Position numbers and translations under genes: made by a program
Origin: an uncultured Kangiella sp.
Lineage (GTDB): Bacteria > Pseudomonadota > Gammaproteobacteria > Enterobacterales > Kangiellaceae
NCBI GenBank assembly: GCA_950096615.1
Contig: CATNCP010000004.1
Coordinates: 1 to 64,000, forward strand
DNA: 64,000 bases
Direction of reading: 5' to 3'
Shown: positions 34,174-42,456 of the stretch, one piece after another
How the letters are laid out: each line of letters starts with the position of its first letter
How positions within the stretch are numbered: the first letter of the stretch is position 1
Notes under the pieces: model-generated
Told to the model about the DNA's origin: nothing
The model's database searches: none
The model's input: only the letters and a program-made list of their open reading frames with translations

Positions 34174-34566
34174 CTAAATTCTACTCAGGGTAGAGGTGCC
34201 TTGAGATCCCTTCGTTTGCGCCTGTACAGGCCTCAGGAAACCTCTAGACTGAATGATTTTACGATTCTTGCGCTCAAACTCCTCAAGTTTTTGGTTCCAG
34301 ACCAGAATTTCTCTGAGCTTATCTTTCTCAGTCAGATTGCTCGTCTCGATTTGAGAGTATTCTTGAAGTAATCGCAGTGCTTTAATATCCGCTCTGCGAT
34401 AAGCAGACAGATCAACAATATTCTCTTCATTTTCGAAGAGAGCCTGCTCCGAGGCAACGTCAAAAGACTCTGCGTTTTTGTTTCGATAAGCCTTTAGTAT
34501 CAGCCAAAACAGCATTGCTGCGAACGCTGCTAACACTAAACCGTAGGCCAAAAATAGTAATGCCAT
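34174..34566 (-). CDS. Cassette copy 1, third gene: single-TM coiled-coil protein
   Basis: 130 aa. One N-terminal TM helix (LFLAYGLVLAAFAAMLFWLILKAY, residues 4-27), then a charged helical domain (IVDLSAYRRADIKALRLLQEYSQIET, LREILVWNQKLEEFERKNRKI) that probably coils or binds a partner in the cytoplasm. No known family recognised. A paralogue with near-identical core lies at 35782-36174. The ATG lies 107 bp inside the preceding five-TM gene, in another frame; the same overlap occurs in copy 2. Confidence 0.78.
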   Translation of the reverse strand: MALLFLAYGLVLAAFAAMLFWLILKAYRNKNAESFDVASEQALFENEENIVDLSAYRRADIKALRLLQEYSQIETSNLTEKDKLREILVWNQKLEEFERKNRKIIQSRGFLRPVQAQTKGSQGTSTLSRI

Positions 34567-35053
34567 TCAGTTGTCTTCCTACCAAATAAACCAACTGCTT
34601 CAATGCAGGTATTAACAGCATCAAAACAATACAAAAGTTCACGGCTTGCAAAGCATAGCCTTGAGTATTCCCTATAAAATCAAACTCTGTGAAGTGTCGC
34701 TCTATGTACCGTCCCAAACTAAAAGAGATAGCAACTACGGTCAGGACACAAACAGCAAATTCTTCTTTCAGTACATGACGACTTATAACTGCCCTCGTCG
34801 CCACATAAGCCAGTATTAAAATGTCAGTGATCATCCACGTGATATACCAAATATAAATTGCAATCTCATGAGATCTAAGCGCAGGACTTATTGCCCAGTT
34901 TAAAAACTGTACTAATACTAAGAACATACAAAAGCTAACCAAGCGCCTCTCTTTGGTCACTAATAAGTGCAATAATAGGCAACCCACTAAAGATAAAGTA
35001 AATATATCTTTTAGCGGTTGCCAGAGATTGAGCTCTAAGACAAAGTTAAACAA
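34460..35053 (-). CDS. Cassette copy 1, second gene: five-TM membrane protein
   Basis: 197 aa from a TTG start, with AGAGG about 12 nt upstream. Five hydrophobic helices at about 17-35, 38-58, 66-88, 97-117 and 128-157; a conserved WYITWMITDI in TM3 and GRYIERHFT after TM4 are shared with copy 2. The last 35 residues lie in the overlap with the next gene and look like a basic tail. Family not recognised. Copies differ mostly in the N-terminal helices. Confidence 0.75.
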   Translation of the reverse strand: MFNFVLELNLWQPLKDIFTLSLVGCLLLHLLVTKERRLVSFCMFLVLVQFLNWAISPALRSHEIAIYIWYITWMITDILILAYVATRAVISRHVLKEEFAVCVLTVVAISFSLGRYIERHFTEFDFIGNTQGYALQAVNFCIVLMLLIPALKQLVYLVGRQLNGITIFGLRFSVSSVRSNAVLADTKGLSKQKRRVF

Positions 35054-35218
35054 ACGAATTGAATCCTCTTCGTACGCGTCTTCTCGCCCCTAGCCTTAGC
35101 CAGGAGTAATTAACTTAATATGATGCGCCTTTGAGGTTTTGCCAAACTTCCTCTTCATACTTGAGATGATAAACTTATACAGCTACATCATCTCAGTAGC
35201 TTGCTTTTAAGCAAAAGG

Positions 35219-35377
35219 CTAATCACGTTTCTTTTCGGTAGGGTCCTCTTCAGGTTCTCCGCCACCATTACCTGTATAAACCTCTAGAGCTATTTCTTTC
35301 GGCTCAAACAGAGGTTGTTGAATTTCTTGAGGCTGTACCATAGATAAATAGCAGATCATTGCGATAGATTCAAACAT
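35219..35377 (-). CDS. Cassette copy 1, first gene: 52-aa acidic peptide
   Basis: Too short for routine gene finding but well supported: ATG at 35377 with GAGGA seven bases upstream, and a near-identical paralogue at 36664-36822. The sequence starts MFESIAMICYLSM, continues QPQEIQQPLFEPKEIALEVYTG, then GNGGGEPEEDP and a basic KKRD end. The N-terminus is mildly hydrophobic but short for a signal peptide. 165 bp separate it from the five-TM gene, including a 9-bp inverted repeat (35162-35170 / 35187-35195). Could be a signalling or precursor peptide; no function can be assigned. Confidence 0.75.
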   Translation of the reverse strand: MFESIAMICYLSMVQPQEIQQPLFEPKEIALEVYTGNGGGEPEEDPTEKKRD

Positions 35378-35567
35378 AATTAAATTCCTCTAAACAGTAG
35401 TGATTGATAAAAATTGATAGTTAATAAAGTAAATTAATGAATAGCAGAAAATTCTCCGCCAAAAATTTGCCATAACTTATTGTCTTTAAACGATATTATT
35501 ATTAACAAGAGCCGATGCTATGGGCTTTCTGTATAAATATTAATCAATATAGTTGAATCAAAACGTG

Positions 35568-35582
35568 ATGTAAATTTTACAT
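35568..35582. promoter_or_regulatory. 15-bp palindrome upstream of cassette copy 1
   Basis: ATGTAAATTTTACAT, a perfect 7+1+7 palindrome preceded by AACGTG, identical to 37016-37030 upstream of copy 2 and at the same distance from the peptide start (about 190 bp). Conservation in both copies marks it as a probable regulator site. A TTGATT / TATTTA pair on the minus strand lies on the gene side. Confidence 0.6.
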
Positions 35583-35642
35583 TTCATAAAAATAAATAAT
35601 AAAGCCAGAACGCCCTAAACAAGGATTAAGCGACTGATAATC

Positions 35643-35680
35643 AAGGCTTTTTTGCATTACTTTTAATGCAAAAAAGCCTT
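35643..35680. repeat. 17-bp perfect hairpin
   Basis: Arms AAGGCTTTTTTGCATTA (35643-35659) and the exact complement at 35664-35680, loop CTTT. Present only before copy 1. It may end transcription, or be a remnant of the duplication or a small mobile repeat. Confidence 0.6.
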
Positions 35681-35741
35681 AACTTAGATCAAGATGCCCT
35701 AGAATTGATAATATTATGTAGCGTAGGTTGGGGGGGTAAAT

Positions 35742-35760
35742 AAAGCGCCATTGGCGCTTT
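35742..35760 (-). terminator. Terminator of cassette copy 2
   Basis: Stem AAAGCGCC/GGCGCTTT with a 3-nt loop, then T-rich sequence on the minus strand; 22 bp past the end of the single-TM gene at 35782. Confidence 0.65.
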
Positions 35761-35781
35761 ACAGGGCAAAACAAGGAATTC

Positions 35782-36174
35782 TTAGATTCGAGTTAGTGAC
35801 GTGACAGAGTTTGAAATAACGCTTGACTGGACTGGTCTTAGGAAACCACGTGACTGGATAATTTTTCGGTTACTGCGCTCAAACTCTTCTAACTTTTGAT
35901 TCCAAACTAATATCTCTCTTAACTTATCTTTTTCAGTCAGATTACTCGTTTCGATTTGTGAGTACTCTTGAAGTAGGCGCAAGGCTTTAATATCTGCCCT
36001 GCGATAAGCAGACAGATCTACAACATTCTCTTCATTGCCGAAGAGCTCCGTGTCAGAGCTACTTAGATCAAAGGACTCTGTGCTTTTGTTTCGATAAGCC
36101 TTTAGTATCAGCCAAAACAGCATTGCTGCGAACGCTGCTAACACTAAACCGTAGGCCAAAAATAGTGATGCCAT
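35782..36174 (-). CDS. Cassette copy 2, third gene: single-TM coiled-coil protein
   Basis: 130 aa paralogue of 34174-34566. TM helix and charged helical core (VVDLSAYRRADIKALRLLQEYSQIET through LVWNQKLEEFER) are almost unchanged, while the linker at 30-47 and the last 15 residues have drifted. The strongest conservation in the cassette is in this protein, suggesting it carries a constrained interaction. Overlaps the preceding gene by 107 bp. Confidence 0.78.
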   Translation of the reverse strand: MASLFLAYGLVLAAFAAMLFWLILKAYRNKSTESFDLSSSDTELFGNEENVVDLSAYRRADIKALRLLQEYSQIETSNLTEKDKLREILVWNQKLEEFERSNRKIIQSRGFLRPVQSSVISNSVTSLTRI

Positions 36175-36661
36175 TTAGATGTTTCCCTGCTAATAGTACT
36201 AACTGTTTAATTACCGGTGTAAAAAGAGCTAATAAAATACAAATATTTACTGCTGGTAAAGCATATGCCTGCAAACCTTTTATAACACTATAATCGGTAA
36301 AGTGCCTTTCTATAAATCGTCCGATATTAAAAGCGATAGCCACGATGGTAAATACTGCGATCGAAAGTTCTTCCTTGGTGATTCGTTTTGTTGTCACTCC
36401 TTGGTATGCTACATAAAGAAGGATAAAAATATCGGTAATCATCCAAGTGATATACCATAAAAACTTACCCTGAGTATGCTCCATCAACCAAGGGCTCAGC
36501 TGCCAATTTAAAAATTGAACAATCACTAAGAAAAAACAAAAACTCACCAAACGTTTTCGCTTGGTGAGTAATAAATGTAAAACTAGACAGCAAGCTATAC
36601 CCAACGTAAACCAGTCAGCTAACAAGCTCTCTAAATTTAGTTCAACTATAAAGTTCTGCAA
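36068..36661 (-). CDS. Cassette copy 2, second gene: five-TM membrane protein
   Basis: 197 aa, same length as copy 1. TTG start at 36661, two bases after the peptide stop, with AAAAGAGA inside the peptide's last codons as ribosome-binding site, so translation is probably coupled. Helices as in copy 1; WYITWMITDIF and GRFIERHFT conserved. Identity is visibly lower over the first 60 residues. Family not recognised. Confidence 0.75.
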   Translation of the reverse strand: MQNFIVELNLESLLADWFTLGIACCLVLHLLLTKRKRLVSFCFFLVIVQFLNWQLSPWLMEHTQGKFLWYITWMITDIFILLYVAYQGVTTKRITKEELSIAVFTIVAIAFNIGRFIERHFTDYSVIKGLQAYALPAVNICILLALFTPVIKQLVLLAGKHLNGITIFGLRFSVSSVRSNAVLADTKGLSKQKHRVL

Positions 36662-36663
36662 TA

Positions 36664-36822
36664 CTAATCTCTTTTCTTTTTGTCAGGGTCTTCTTCAGGC
36701 TCCCCGCCATTACCACCTGTATAAATTTCAAGAGCAACTTCCTTAGGGTCAAACAAAGGTTGTTGAATTTCTTGAGGTTGTGACATAGATAAATAGCAGA
36801 TCATTGCGATAGATTCAAACAT
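36664..36822 (-). CDS. Cassette copy 2, first gene: 52-aa acidic peptide
   Basis: ATG at 36822 with GAGGA seven bases upstream. Identical to copy 1 in MFESIAMICYLSM and in QPQEIQQPLF, with conservative changes (E/D, I/V) after it, then GGNGGEPEEDP and KKKRD. The pattern of synonymous and conservative changes indicates selection on the protein. Directly followed by the five-TM gene. Confidence 0.78.
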   Translation of the reverse strand: MFESIAMICYLSMSQPQEIQQPLFDPKEVALEIYTGGNGGEPEEDPDKKKRD

Positions 36823-37015
36823 AATTAAATTCCTCTAACAGTAGTTATTTCAAAAAAAATACGATATAAAACAAAATAAATAATGGATAACGAAATGCGC
36901 ATCCGCCGAGTAATTACCATAACTTATTGCTTTTGAACGATATTATTATTTTAAAGAACAGCGCTATGGTTTTTTTTTGTATAAATATTAATCAATATAA
37001 GTTAATGAAAACGTG

Positions 37016-37030
37016 ATGTAAATTTTACAT
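37016..37030. promoter_or_regulatory. 15-bp palindrome upstream of cassette copy 2
   Basis: Same ATGTAAATTTTACAT as at 35568-35582. Here it also lies 17 bp before the start of the divergent rhombosortase gene, so a bound regulator could affect both directions. Confidence 0.6.
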
Positions 37031-37046
37031 TTGATAAATATTACTT

Positions 37047-37673
37047 ATGTCTAACATTTTAAAAAAATATGCTATCCCTTTGATTTTAAGTCATATTTGC
37101 ATTATTCTCATATTTGCATTACCCAAGCCAGACTTATGGATGGCATATGACCGCACAGCAGTCAATGATGGACAATTCTGGCGCTTTTTGACCCCCAACT
37201 TTGTCCATCTAGGCGCATGGCATACAATCCTAAATTTAGTCGGTTTATGGTTCACTATGCTGCTATTCATAAACTTACTAAAAAATATCGACTGGTTGGC
37301 TTGGTTTACCCTGCTATTTATCGGGAATATTGTAGGCCTGCACCTGTGGGTGCCCTCTCTTGATCATTACGTTGGGATGTCTGGTGCGCTCTATGGACTA
37401 ATCGCGGCGGCGGCAGTCGCTGAATTAAGACTGGGGGTTAAACTCAGTGGCCTTCTACTGTTAATTGTCGGGCTTAAAATATTTATGCCACAACTGTTTG
37501 GCGTGGAAACAAGTTATAACGAGTGGCTAGGTGGTAATGTTATTGAGGAAGCGCATATTATCGGGTTTATTCAAGGACTGATTCTCGGATTGGTCTGGCC
37601 CAAGAGTCGACTGAGTAAGCCTAAGTCGCTCAAGGGCAGTCCTAATAGCGAAGTTGATAAGACTAAATGGTGA
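37047..37673 (+). CDS. Rhombosortase (rhomboid-family intramembrane protease)
   Basis: 208 aa, six hydrophobic segments. Catalytic Ser in VGMSGALYGL (residues about 110-119) and His in EEAHIIGFIQG near 168-178; HTILNLVGLW (about 58-67) supplies the conserved His/Asn of the rhomboid oxyanion site. The short length and HxxxN-GMSGALYG arrangement match the rhombosortase subgroup, which cleaves proteins carrying a GlyGly-CTERM tail. No GlyGly-CTERM substrate is seen in this window. The 3' end overlaps the convergent ComEA-like gene by 11 bp. Confidence 0.82.
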   Translation: MSNILKKYAIPLILSHICIILIFALPKPDLWMAYDRTAVNDGQFWRFLTPNFVHLGAWHTILNLVGLWFTMLLFINLLKNIDWLAWFTLLFIGNIVGLHLWVPSLDHYVGMSGALYGLIAAAAVAELRLGVKLSGLLLLIVGLKIFMPQLFGVETSYNEWLGGNVIEEAHIIGFIQGLILGLVWPKSRLSKPKSLKGSPNSEVDKTKW

Positions 37674-37968
37674 GCTTGGCGCGGTTCTTTTGTAGCGTTT
37701 TAGCTCCAATGCCTTTCACAGCTGTTAACTCATCAATTGACTTAAAAGGGCCGAACTTTTGACGATACTCGATAATCGCCTCAGCTTTTTTTAGGCCAAC
37801 TCCTTTTAAGACAGCCGCTAACTGGCTAGTAGACGCCGTATTAATGTTAACTTGTGATAGTTTTTGCTGACTTTGTGTCTTAGAGGGTCTTTCGACTTTA
37901 TCTTTGGCTTGTAAGCCCTGCCCCAAGAAGCAGCTGACTACAATAACGATTGATGCAAACAATTTCAT
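37663..37968 (-). CDS. ComEA-like helix-hairpin-helix DNA-binding protein
   Basis: 101 aa. Signal peptide (LFASIVIVVSCFLGQGLQA, cut near 21), short linker, then two helix-hairpin-helix motifs (VNINTASTSQLAAVLKGVGLKKAEAI and FKSIDELTAVKGIGAKTL), as in ComEA and the gammaproteobacterial one-domain relatives. These bind double-stranded DNA in the periplasm during natural uptake. Preceded by a strong AAGGAG site seven bases before ATG, which can be masked by a perfect 10-bp helix in the leader. Confidence 0.88.
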   Translation of the reverse strand: MKLFASIVIVVSCFLGQGLQAKDKVERPSKTQSQQKLSQVNINTASTSQLAAVLKGVGLKKAEAIIEYRQKFGPFKSIDELTAVKGIGAKTLQKNRAKLTI

Positions 37969-37971
37969 AAC

Positions 37972-38025
37972 TAATCTCCTTATTAATGTCCCTATTCGGC
38001 ATCGTTGCCGGCAGGAAGGAGATTA
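37972..38025 (-). promoter_or_regulatory. Shine-Dalgarno-sequestering leader hairpin of the ComEA-like gene
   Basis: On the minus strand TAATCTCCTT (38025-38016) is the exact complement of AAGGAGATTA (37981-37972), which contains the ribosome-binding site. The loop holds a smaller CGGCA-ACGA-TGCCG hairpin. In the RNA the site would be buried in a 10-bp helix. No U tract, so not a simple terminator for pyrF. Confidence 0.6.
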
Positions 38026-38042
38026 AGTCATGACAACAGTAG

Positions 38043-38744
38043 TTACAAGTGGCTCACGAGAGAATCAGAAATATCGCACAAAGCTTGGTAAGGATCAGAA
38101 GCTTGCGTGATCGGCCTGCCAATCACTAGAAAATCCGAACCAGCTTCTAATGCCTGTTGAGGAGTCATAATTCGACTTTGATCCCCTTTGTCACTGCCAG
38201 CAGGACGAATACCTGGCGTGATTAGTTGAAACTCTTTACCGCACTGCTGTTTAAGCTGCTTTGCTTCCCAAGACGAGCACACCACGCCATCAAGGCCCGA
38301 CTCATGAGTGATTTGAGCAAGATGGCTCACCTGCTCTGCTAGGTTCTTCTGATAACCTAATTCGCTAAATACTTCCTCATTCATGCTGGTTAGCATAGTA
38401 ACTGCAATTAAAAGCGGAGGATTATCCGTTTCTTGAAGCGCCTCTTTCGCTTTCACCATCATCTCACGACCACCTGAAGCGTGAACATTAATCATCCACA
38501 CACCTAAAGCAGCCGCAGCTTTACAAGCTTTAGCCACCGTATTTGGAATATCATGAAATTTCAGGTCTAAAAATACGTTATAACCTTTAGCAACCAGCTC
38601 CTTCACGAAGTCTGGGCCAAACAGCGTAAACATTTCCTTGCCAACTTTTAAGCCACACAACTTCGGATTGAGCTGGTCTACTAACGCTAGTGCTTTATTT
38701 TTATCATTGTAGTCAAGAGCAACCAATATCTTGGGATCAGACAT
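38043..38744 (-). CDS. pyrF: Orotidine 5'-phosphate decarboxylase
   Basis: 233 aa, full length. Last step of UMP synthesis. [14 protein letters not shown] near 59-72 is the catalytic Lys-Asp signature; VALDYND near the start and [21 protein letters not shown] near the C-terminus hold phosphate-binding residues. Follows lapB with an 18-bp gap; the lapA-lapB-pyrF order is common in gammaproteobacteria. Confidence 0.96.
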   Translation of the reverse strand: MSDPKILVALDYNDKNKALALVDQLNPKLCGLKVGKEMFTLFGPDFVKELVAKGYNVFLDLKFHDIPNTVAKACKAAAALGVWMINVHASGGREMMVKAKEALQETDNPPLLIAVTMLTSMNEEVFSELGYQKNLAEQVSHLAQITHESGLDGVVCSSWEAKQLKQQCGKEFQLITPGIRPAGSDKGDQSRIMTPQQALEAGSDFLVIGRPITQASDPYQALCDISDSLVSHL

Positions 38745-38761
38745 AATTTACCTATATAACG

Positions 38762-39931
38762 TTATTCGCCTTCAATGCCTTTTATTGGCTTTACCGAGCT
38801 CCACTCTTTACAGCTCGGGCACTGCCAATAAATGGCTTTGGTTTCAAAACCGCAGTTATGACATGCATAACGAGGTTTTTTAGAAATTAATTTCTCAACA
38901 ATACCATCAAGTAACTGCAAACTGGGTTTGGCAGATTCTTGGGCATGTTCAATGTGGAGAGTGATCAGTCTTTGCAAACCTTTTAATGACGGACGTTCTT
39001 GCAAAAAGTTACCAATCAATTCAGCTGCCGCACGATCGTCTTTTTCTGCTTGTATAATTTTAGATAACTCGACCAATACAGAGACGCCGGCTCCTGCTTC
39101 TAAGCTCTTGTTCAAAAAGCTACGATAACCTGAGTTGTCTTTGATGTTGTTATAAGCTTCAGCAATATTAGGAAGCGCTTCAGGCAAAAATGCGATGTCT
39201 TGCTGCAGGATTCGCTGATATGACTTTATCGCTTGCTTATAACTCTTCTGCTGTAAATGGATATCGCCCTGCAACAAGCTGGCTCTTACAGAGTCAGGAT
39301 TAATGTTTAACGCTTTTTTGACGTTTGATAACGCTGCTTTAATGTCGCCATCTTGTCGCTTCTGAGCAGCCAACTCACAATAAAAGTGTGCGATCGGCTT
39401 GCTTTGCTCGACACCTAGACTAGATTGAAGCTCCTCAGCAATTTTTGCAGCATCATCCCAGTCACGCGTTAACTGATGAATATTAAGCAGTTGAACCAGT
39501 GATTCATTTTTATGAACAGGATCGGCTAACAGCTCTTTGAAGAGCTTTTCTGAGCGATCATACATCCCAACAGCATTGTAATCTAAACCTAACTGAAACA
39601 AGGCTGTGTTACGGTCTCTGGATGACAATTGTGGGCGTGCAATAAGGTTTTGATGTAACCGAATGGAGCGATCTACTTCGCCACGCTTTCTGAATAGGTT
39701 ACCTAGTGCTAAATGCGTTTCCACCGTATCGGTATCAACTTTGAGTAAATCAATAAAAGTATCAACCGCTTTATCAGGTTGCTCATTCAGTAGATAATTT
39801 AAACCTTTGATGTAGTTACTGGATAAACTGCTGTCCTGCTTGCCTTTTCGGTGCTTGCGCCCCATTAAAAAGCCAGACAGCGCAGCAAGGGGCAGTAGCG
39901 CTAACACCCCATACAGTAACCACTGGTTCAT
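38762..39931 (-). CDS. lapB: LPS assembly regulator LapB (YciM)
   Basis: 389 aa. N-terminal TM anchor (residues 4-22), then about nine TPR repeats, ending in a rubredoxin-like zinc knuckle with C-x2-C pairs (CHNCGF and CPSCKEW). LapB directs FtsH to degrade LpxC, balancing lipopolysaccharide and phospholipid synthesis. It follows lapA with no gap (ends abut), the standard pair. Confidence 0.94.
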   Translation of the reverse strand: MNQWLLYGVLALLPLAALSGFLMGRKHRKGKQDSSLSSNYIKGLNYLLNEQPDKAVDTFIDLLKVDTDTVETHLALGNLFRKRGEVDRSIRLHQNLIARPQLSSRDRNTALFQLGLDYNAVGMYDRSEKLFKELLADPVHKNESLVQLLNIHQLTRDWDDAAKIAEELQSSLGVEQSKPIAHFYCELAAQKRQDGDIKAALSNVKKALNINPDSVRASLLQGDIHLQQKSYKQAIKSYQRILQQDIAFLPEALPNIAEAYNNIKDNSGYRSFLNKSLEAGAGVSVLVELSKIIQAEKDDRAAAELIGNFLQERPSLKGLQRLITLHIEHAQESAKPSLQLLDGIVEKLISKKPRYACHNCGFETKAIYWQCPSCKEWSSVKPIKGIEGE

Positions 39932-40282
39932 CTAAAATGGATCCTTGGTAGATACCGACTGCTGACGCAACTGGTGTAGCTCTTTTTCGACTTTATTGAG
40001 TTGTTTTTTAGCTCGGTTAAGACGGTGGCGATACTTATAGACCGCAAACATCATTCCTAAGACGCCCAACAGTAGACCACAAAGCCCAGCCCAAAACACA
40101 ACTAAGGATAGTGGAAGCTCGGTAGAACCAAAGAGATAGTCTACGGTCGTTGCTTGGTCATTATTCAAGGCAAAAACCGTGCTCATGACCAGCACAACCA
40201 CAAAAAGTATAATGGCAATTATCTTACGCAAACTCGCTCCAAGCTGTTCGTTTCGACTATTCGTACCCTTTGAAGTGTACAA
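39932..40282 (-). CDS. lapA: LPS assembly protein LapA (DUF1049)
   Basis: 116 aa with two TM helices (about 22-42 and 62-84) and a basic coiled tail (LNRAKKQLNKVEKELHQLRQQ). The first 20 residues are extended compared with E. coli LapA; ATG at 40282 overlaps nothing and lies 20 bp after ihfB. Partner of LapB at the inner membrane. Confidence 0.88.
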   Translation of the reverse strand: MYTSKGTNSRNEQLGASLRKIIAIILFVVVLVMSTVFALNNDQATTVDYLFGSTELPLSLVVFWAGLCGLLLGVLGMMFAVYKYRHRLNRAKKQLNKVEKELHQLRQQSVSTKDPF

Positions 40283-40302
40283 ACAGCATCAAGAGTGGAT
40301 TT

Positions 40303-40605
40303 CTAAGGCTTAATAGGCTCTTCTTTGCCTGCATCAACCCTTTCACGCAATTCCTTGCCAGGTTTGAAATGCGGGACATGCTTACCTTGTAAAGTCACTG
40401 ACTCACCTGTTTTAGGGTTCCTTCCAACGCGAGGTGCGCGATAGTGAAGCGAGAAGCTTCCAAAGCCTCGAATTTCGATTCGACCGCCATCAGATAAAGT
40501 CTCAGACATTTGATCAATCAAAGACTTCACTACGAGTTCAACATCACGAACCGACAATTGAGGGTTTTTATCCACTAGACACTCAATCAATTGCGATTTT
40601 GTCAT
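40303..40605 (-). CDS. ihfB: Integration host factor subunit beta
   Basis: 100 aa, HU/IHF family. [16 protein letters not shown] at the start and [25 protein letters not shown] with the DNA-bending beta arm and its Pro are characteristic. Acts with IhfA as a sequence-specific bending protein. Follows rpsA beyond a terminator, so it probably has its own promoter in 40606-40725; an AATACCC/GGGTATT inverted repeat at 40629-40651 lies there. Confidence 0.96.
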   Translation of the reverse strand: MTKSQLIECLVDKNPQLSVRDVELVVKSLIDQMSETLSDGGRIEIRGFGSFSLHYRAPRVGRNPKTGESVTLQGKHVPHFKPGKELRERVDAGKEEPIKP

Positions 40606-40721
40606 TGGTCTAGACCTCCATTTAATTGAATACCCATTAGTATGGGGTATTTCATTGTAAAAATCACCTAACTATTTTAATTATATGGTATTTTTTACAA
40701 ATTTCCACAAAACTCATACTC

Positions 40722-40751
40722 AAAAAAAAGCCCAGCAATCGCTGGGCTTTT
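40722..40751 (-). terminator. Intrinsic terminator of rpsA
   Basis: 11-bp stem AAAAGCCCAGC/GCTGGGCTTTT with loop of four, followed on the minus strand by a run of eight T. It separates rpsA from ihfB. Confidence 0.9.
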
Positions 40752-40779
40752 ATGATTTCAAGAAAAATCAGTGGTGAGA

Positions 40780-42456
40780 TTACTCGTCATCACCTAACTG
40801 TTCTTTCAATAAATCACCTAGAGTCGCAGGAGAATTAGAACCTTTCTCGTTGCTGAACTCTTTAATTGCTTCTGCTTCTTCAGCTGCATCTTTCGCTTTA
40901 ATAGACAAGGTCAAGTTACGGTTTTTCTTGTCTACGCCAACGAATTTAGCTTCGATGTCGTCACCAACGCTCAAGTGCTTGCTAGCATCTTCGATACGCT
41001 CAGGAGCGATATCAGAAGCACGAACATAACCTTCGATGTTCTCAGCCAATTCTACAGTTGCGCCTTTAGCATCAACGTCTGTTACTTTACCAGTAACTAC
41101 AGAACCTTTTGGATGCTCGCTTAAGTACTCAGCAAATGGATCTGAATCTACTTGCTTAATACCTAGAGAGATACGCTCACGCTCTGCGTCTACAGACAAT
41201 ACAACTGCTTCAACTTCGTCGCCTTTCTTAAAGTCACGTACCGCTTCTTCGCCAGAAACAGTCCATGAAATATCAGAAAGGTGTACAAGACCGTCGATAC
41301 CACCGTCAAGACCGATGAAGATACCGAAATCAGTGATAGACTTGATTTTGCCTGAAACTTTATCGTTCTTGTTGTGAGTTGCTGCGAACTCGTTCCAAGG
41401 ATTAGGCACACATTGCTTAATACCAAGAGAAATACGACGACGCTCTTCATCAATATCAAGAACCATAACTTCAACTTCGTCACCCAAGTTAACCACTTTA
41501 GATGGGTGGATGTTTTTGTTAGTCCAATCCATTTCAGAAACGTGTACTAGACCTTCAACACCGTCTTCGATTTCAACGAAACAACCGTAGTCAGTAAGGT
41601 TAGTAACGCGACCTTGTAGGCGTGCGCCTTCTGGGTAACGATCGTTGATATCAACCCATGGATCAGAGCCAAGTTGCTTGATACCTAGAGATACACGGTT
41701 ACGCTCGCGGTCAAATTTCAATACTTTAACGTCGATTTCGTCACCAACTTGTACCACTTCGCTTGGGTGCTTAATACGCTTCCACGCCATATCAGTGATA
41801 TGTAGAAGACCGTCAACACCACCCAAATCAACGAATGCACCGTAATCAGTAAGGTTCTTAACGATACCTTTAAGCTCTGAACCTTCCTCAAGGTTAGCCA
41901 GAAGCTCTTCACGCTCAGCACTGTTTTCAGATTCGATAACAGCACGACGAGAAACCACTACGTTGTTACGTTTTTGGTCAAGTTTGATAACTTTAAACTC
42001 AAGATCAACACCTTCAAGGTGTGATGTATCACGAACTGGACGAACGTCAACCAATGAACCAGGAAGGAAAGCGCGAATTGACTTAACTTCAACAGTGAAA
42101 CCACCTTTAACTTTACCAGTGATAACACCTGTAACTGTTTCGTCTGCTTCATGTGCAGCTTCAAGCACACCCCAAGCAGCGATACGCTTAGCACGCTCAC
42201 GTGATAGACGAGTTTCACCGAAACCGTCTTCTACTGCGTCTAATGCTACTTCTACTTCGTCACCGACGTTAACTTCTAGCTCACCCTTGTCGCTCATGAA
42301 TTGGCTACGTGGGATAACGCCTTCTGACTTTAGGCCAGCGTTAACAACAACAACTTCATTATCAATATCAACAACCGTACCGGTGATGATAGCGCCTGGA
42401 CGCATTTCTACGTTTTGTAGGCTCTGTTCAAATAGTTCTGCGAAATTCTCGCTCAT
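40780..42456 (-). CDS. rpsA: 30S ribosomal protein S1
   Basis: 558 aa with six S1 RNA-binding domains; the middle ones repeat the [24 protein letters not shown] type pattern (short landmark). S1 recruits mRNA to the 30S subunit. Codon use is more biased than in the neighbours, as usual for a highly expressed gene. cmk precedes it after 132 bp. Confidence 0.98.
   Translation of the reverse strand: MSENFAELFEQSLQNVEMRPGAIITGTVVDIDNEVVVVNAGLKSEGVIPRSQFMSDKGELEVNVGDEVEVALDAVEDGFGETRLSRERAKRIAAWGVLEAAHEADETVTGVITGKVKGGFTVEVKSIRAFLPGSLVDVRPVRDTSHLEGVDLEFKVIKLDQKRNNVVVSRRAVIESENSAEREELLANLEEGSELKGIVKNLTDYGAFVDLGGVDGLLHITDMAWKRIKHPSEVVQVGDEIDVKVLKFDRERNRVSLGIKQLGSDPWVDINDRYPEGARLQGRVTNLTDYGCFVEIEDGVEGLVHVSEMDWTNKNIHPSKVVNLGDEVEVMVLDIDEERRRISLGIKQCVPNPWNEFAATHNKNDKVSGKIKSITDFGIFIGLDGGIDGLVHLSDISWTVSGEEAVRDFKKGDEVEAVVLSVDAERERISLGIKQVDSDPFAEYLSEHPKGSVVTGKVTDVDAKGATVELAENIEGYVRASDIAPERIEDASKHLSVGDDIEAKFVGVDKKNRNLTLSIKAKDAAEEAEAIKEFSNEKGSNSPATLGDLLKEQLGDDE

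Larger units (their letters stand above)
35378..35781. other. 404-bp control region between the cassettes
   Basis: Holds the copy 1 leader and promoter region (conserved with copy 2 over roughly 35455-35590), the palindrome at 35568-35582, a 17-bp perfect hairpin at 35643-35680 and the copy 2 terminator at 35742-35760. I see no gene in it. Confidence 0.7.

Noticed and set aside
36664-36822. Cassette peptide as a GlyGly-CTERM rhombosortase substrate
   Set aside because: It has a Gly-rich stretch but no following hydrophobic helix; the C-terminus is acidic then basic.
37663-38042. Terminator of pyrF at the AAGGAG/CTCCTT inverted repeat
   Set aside because: No U tract follows and one arm is the ribosome-binding site of the next gene; sequestration explains it better.
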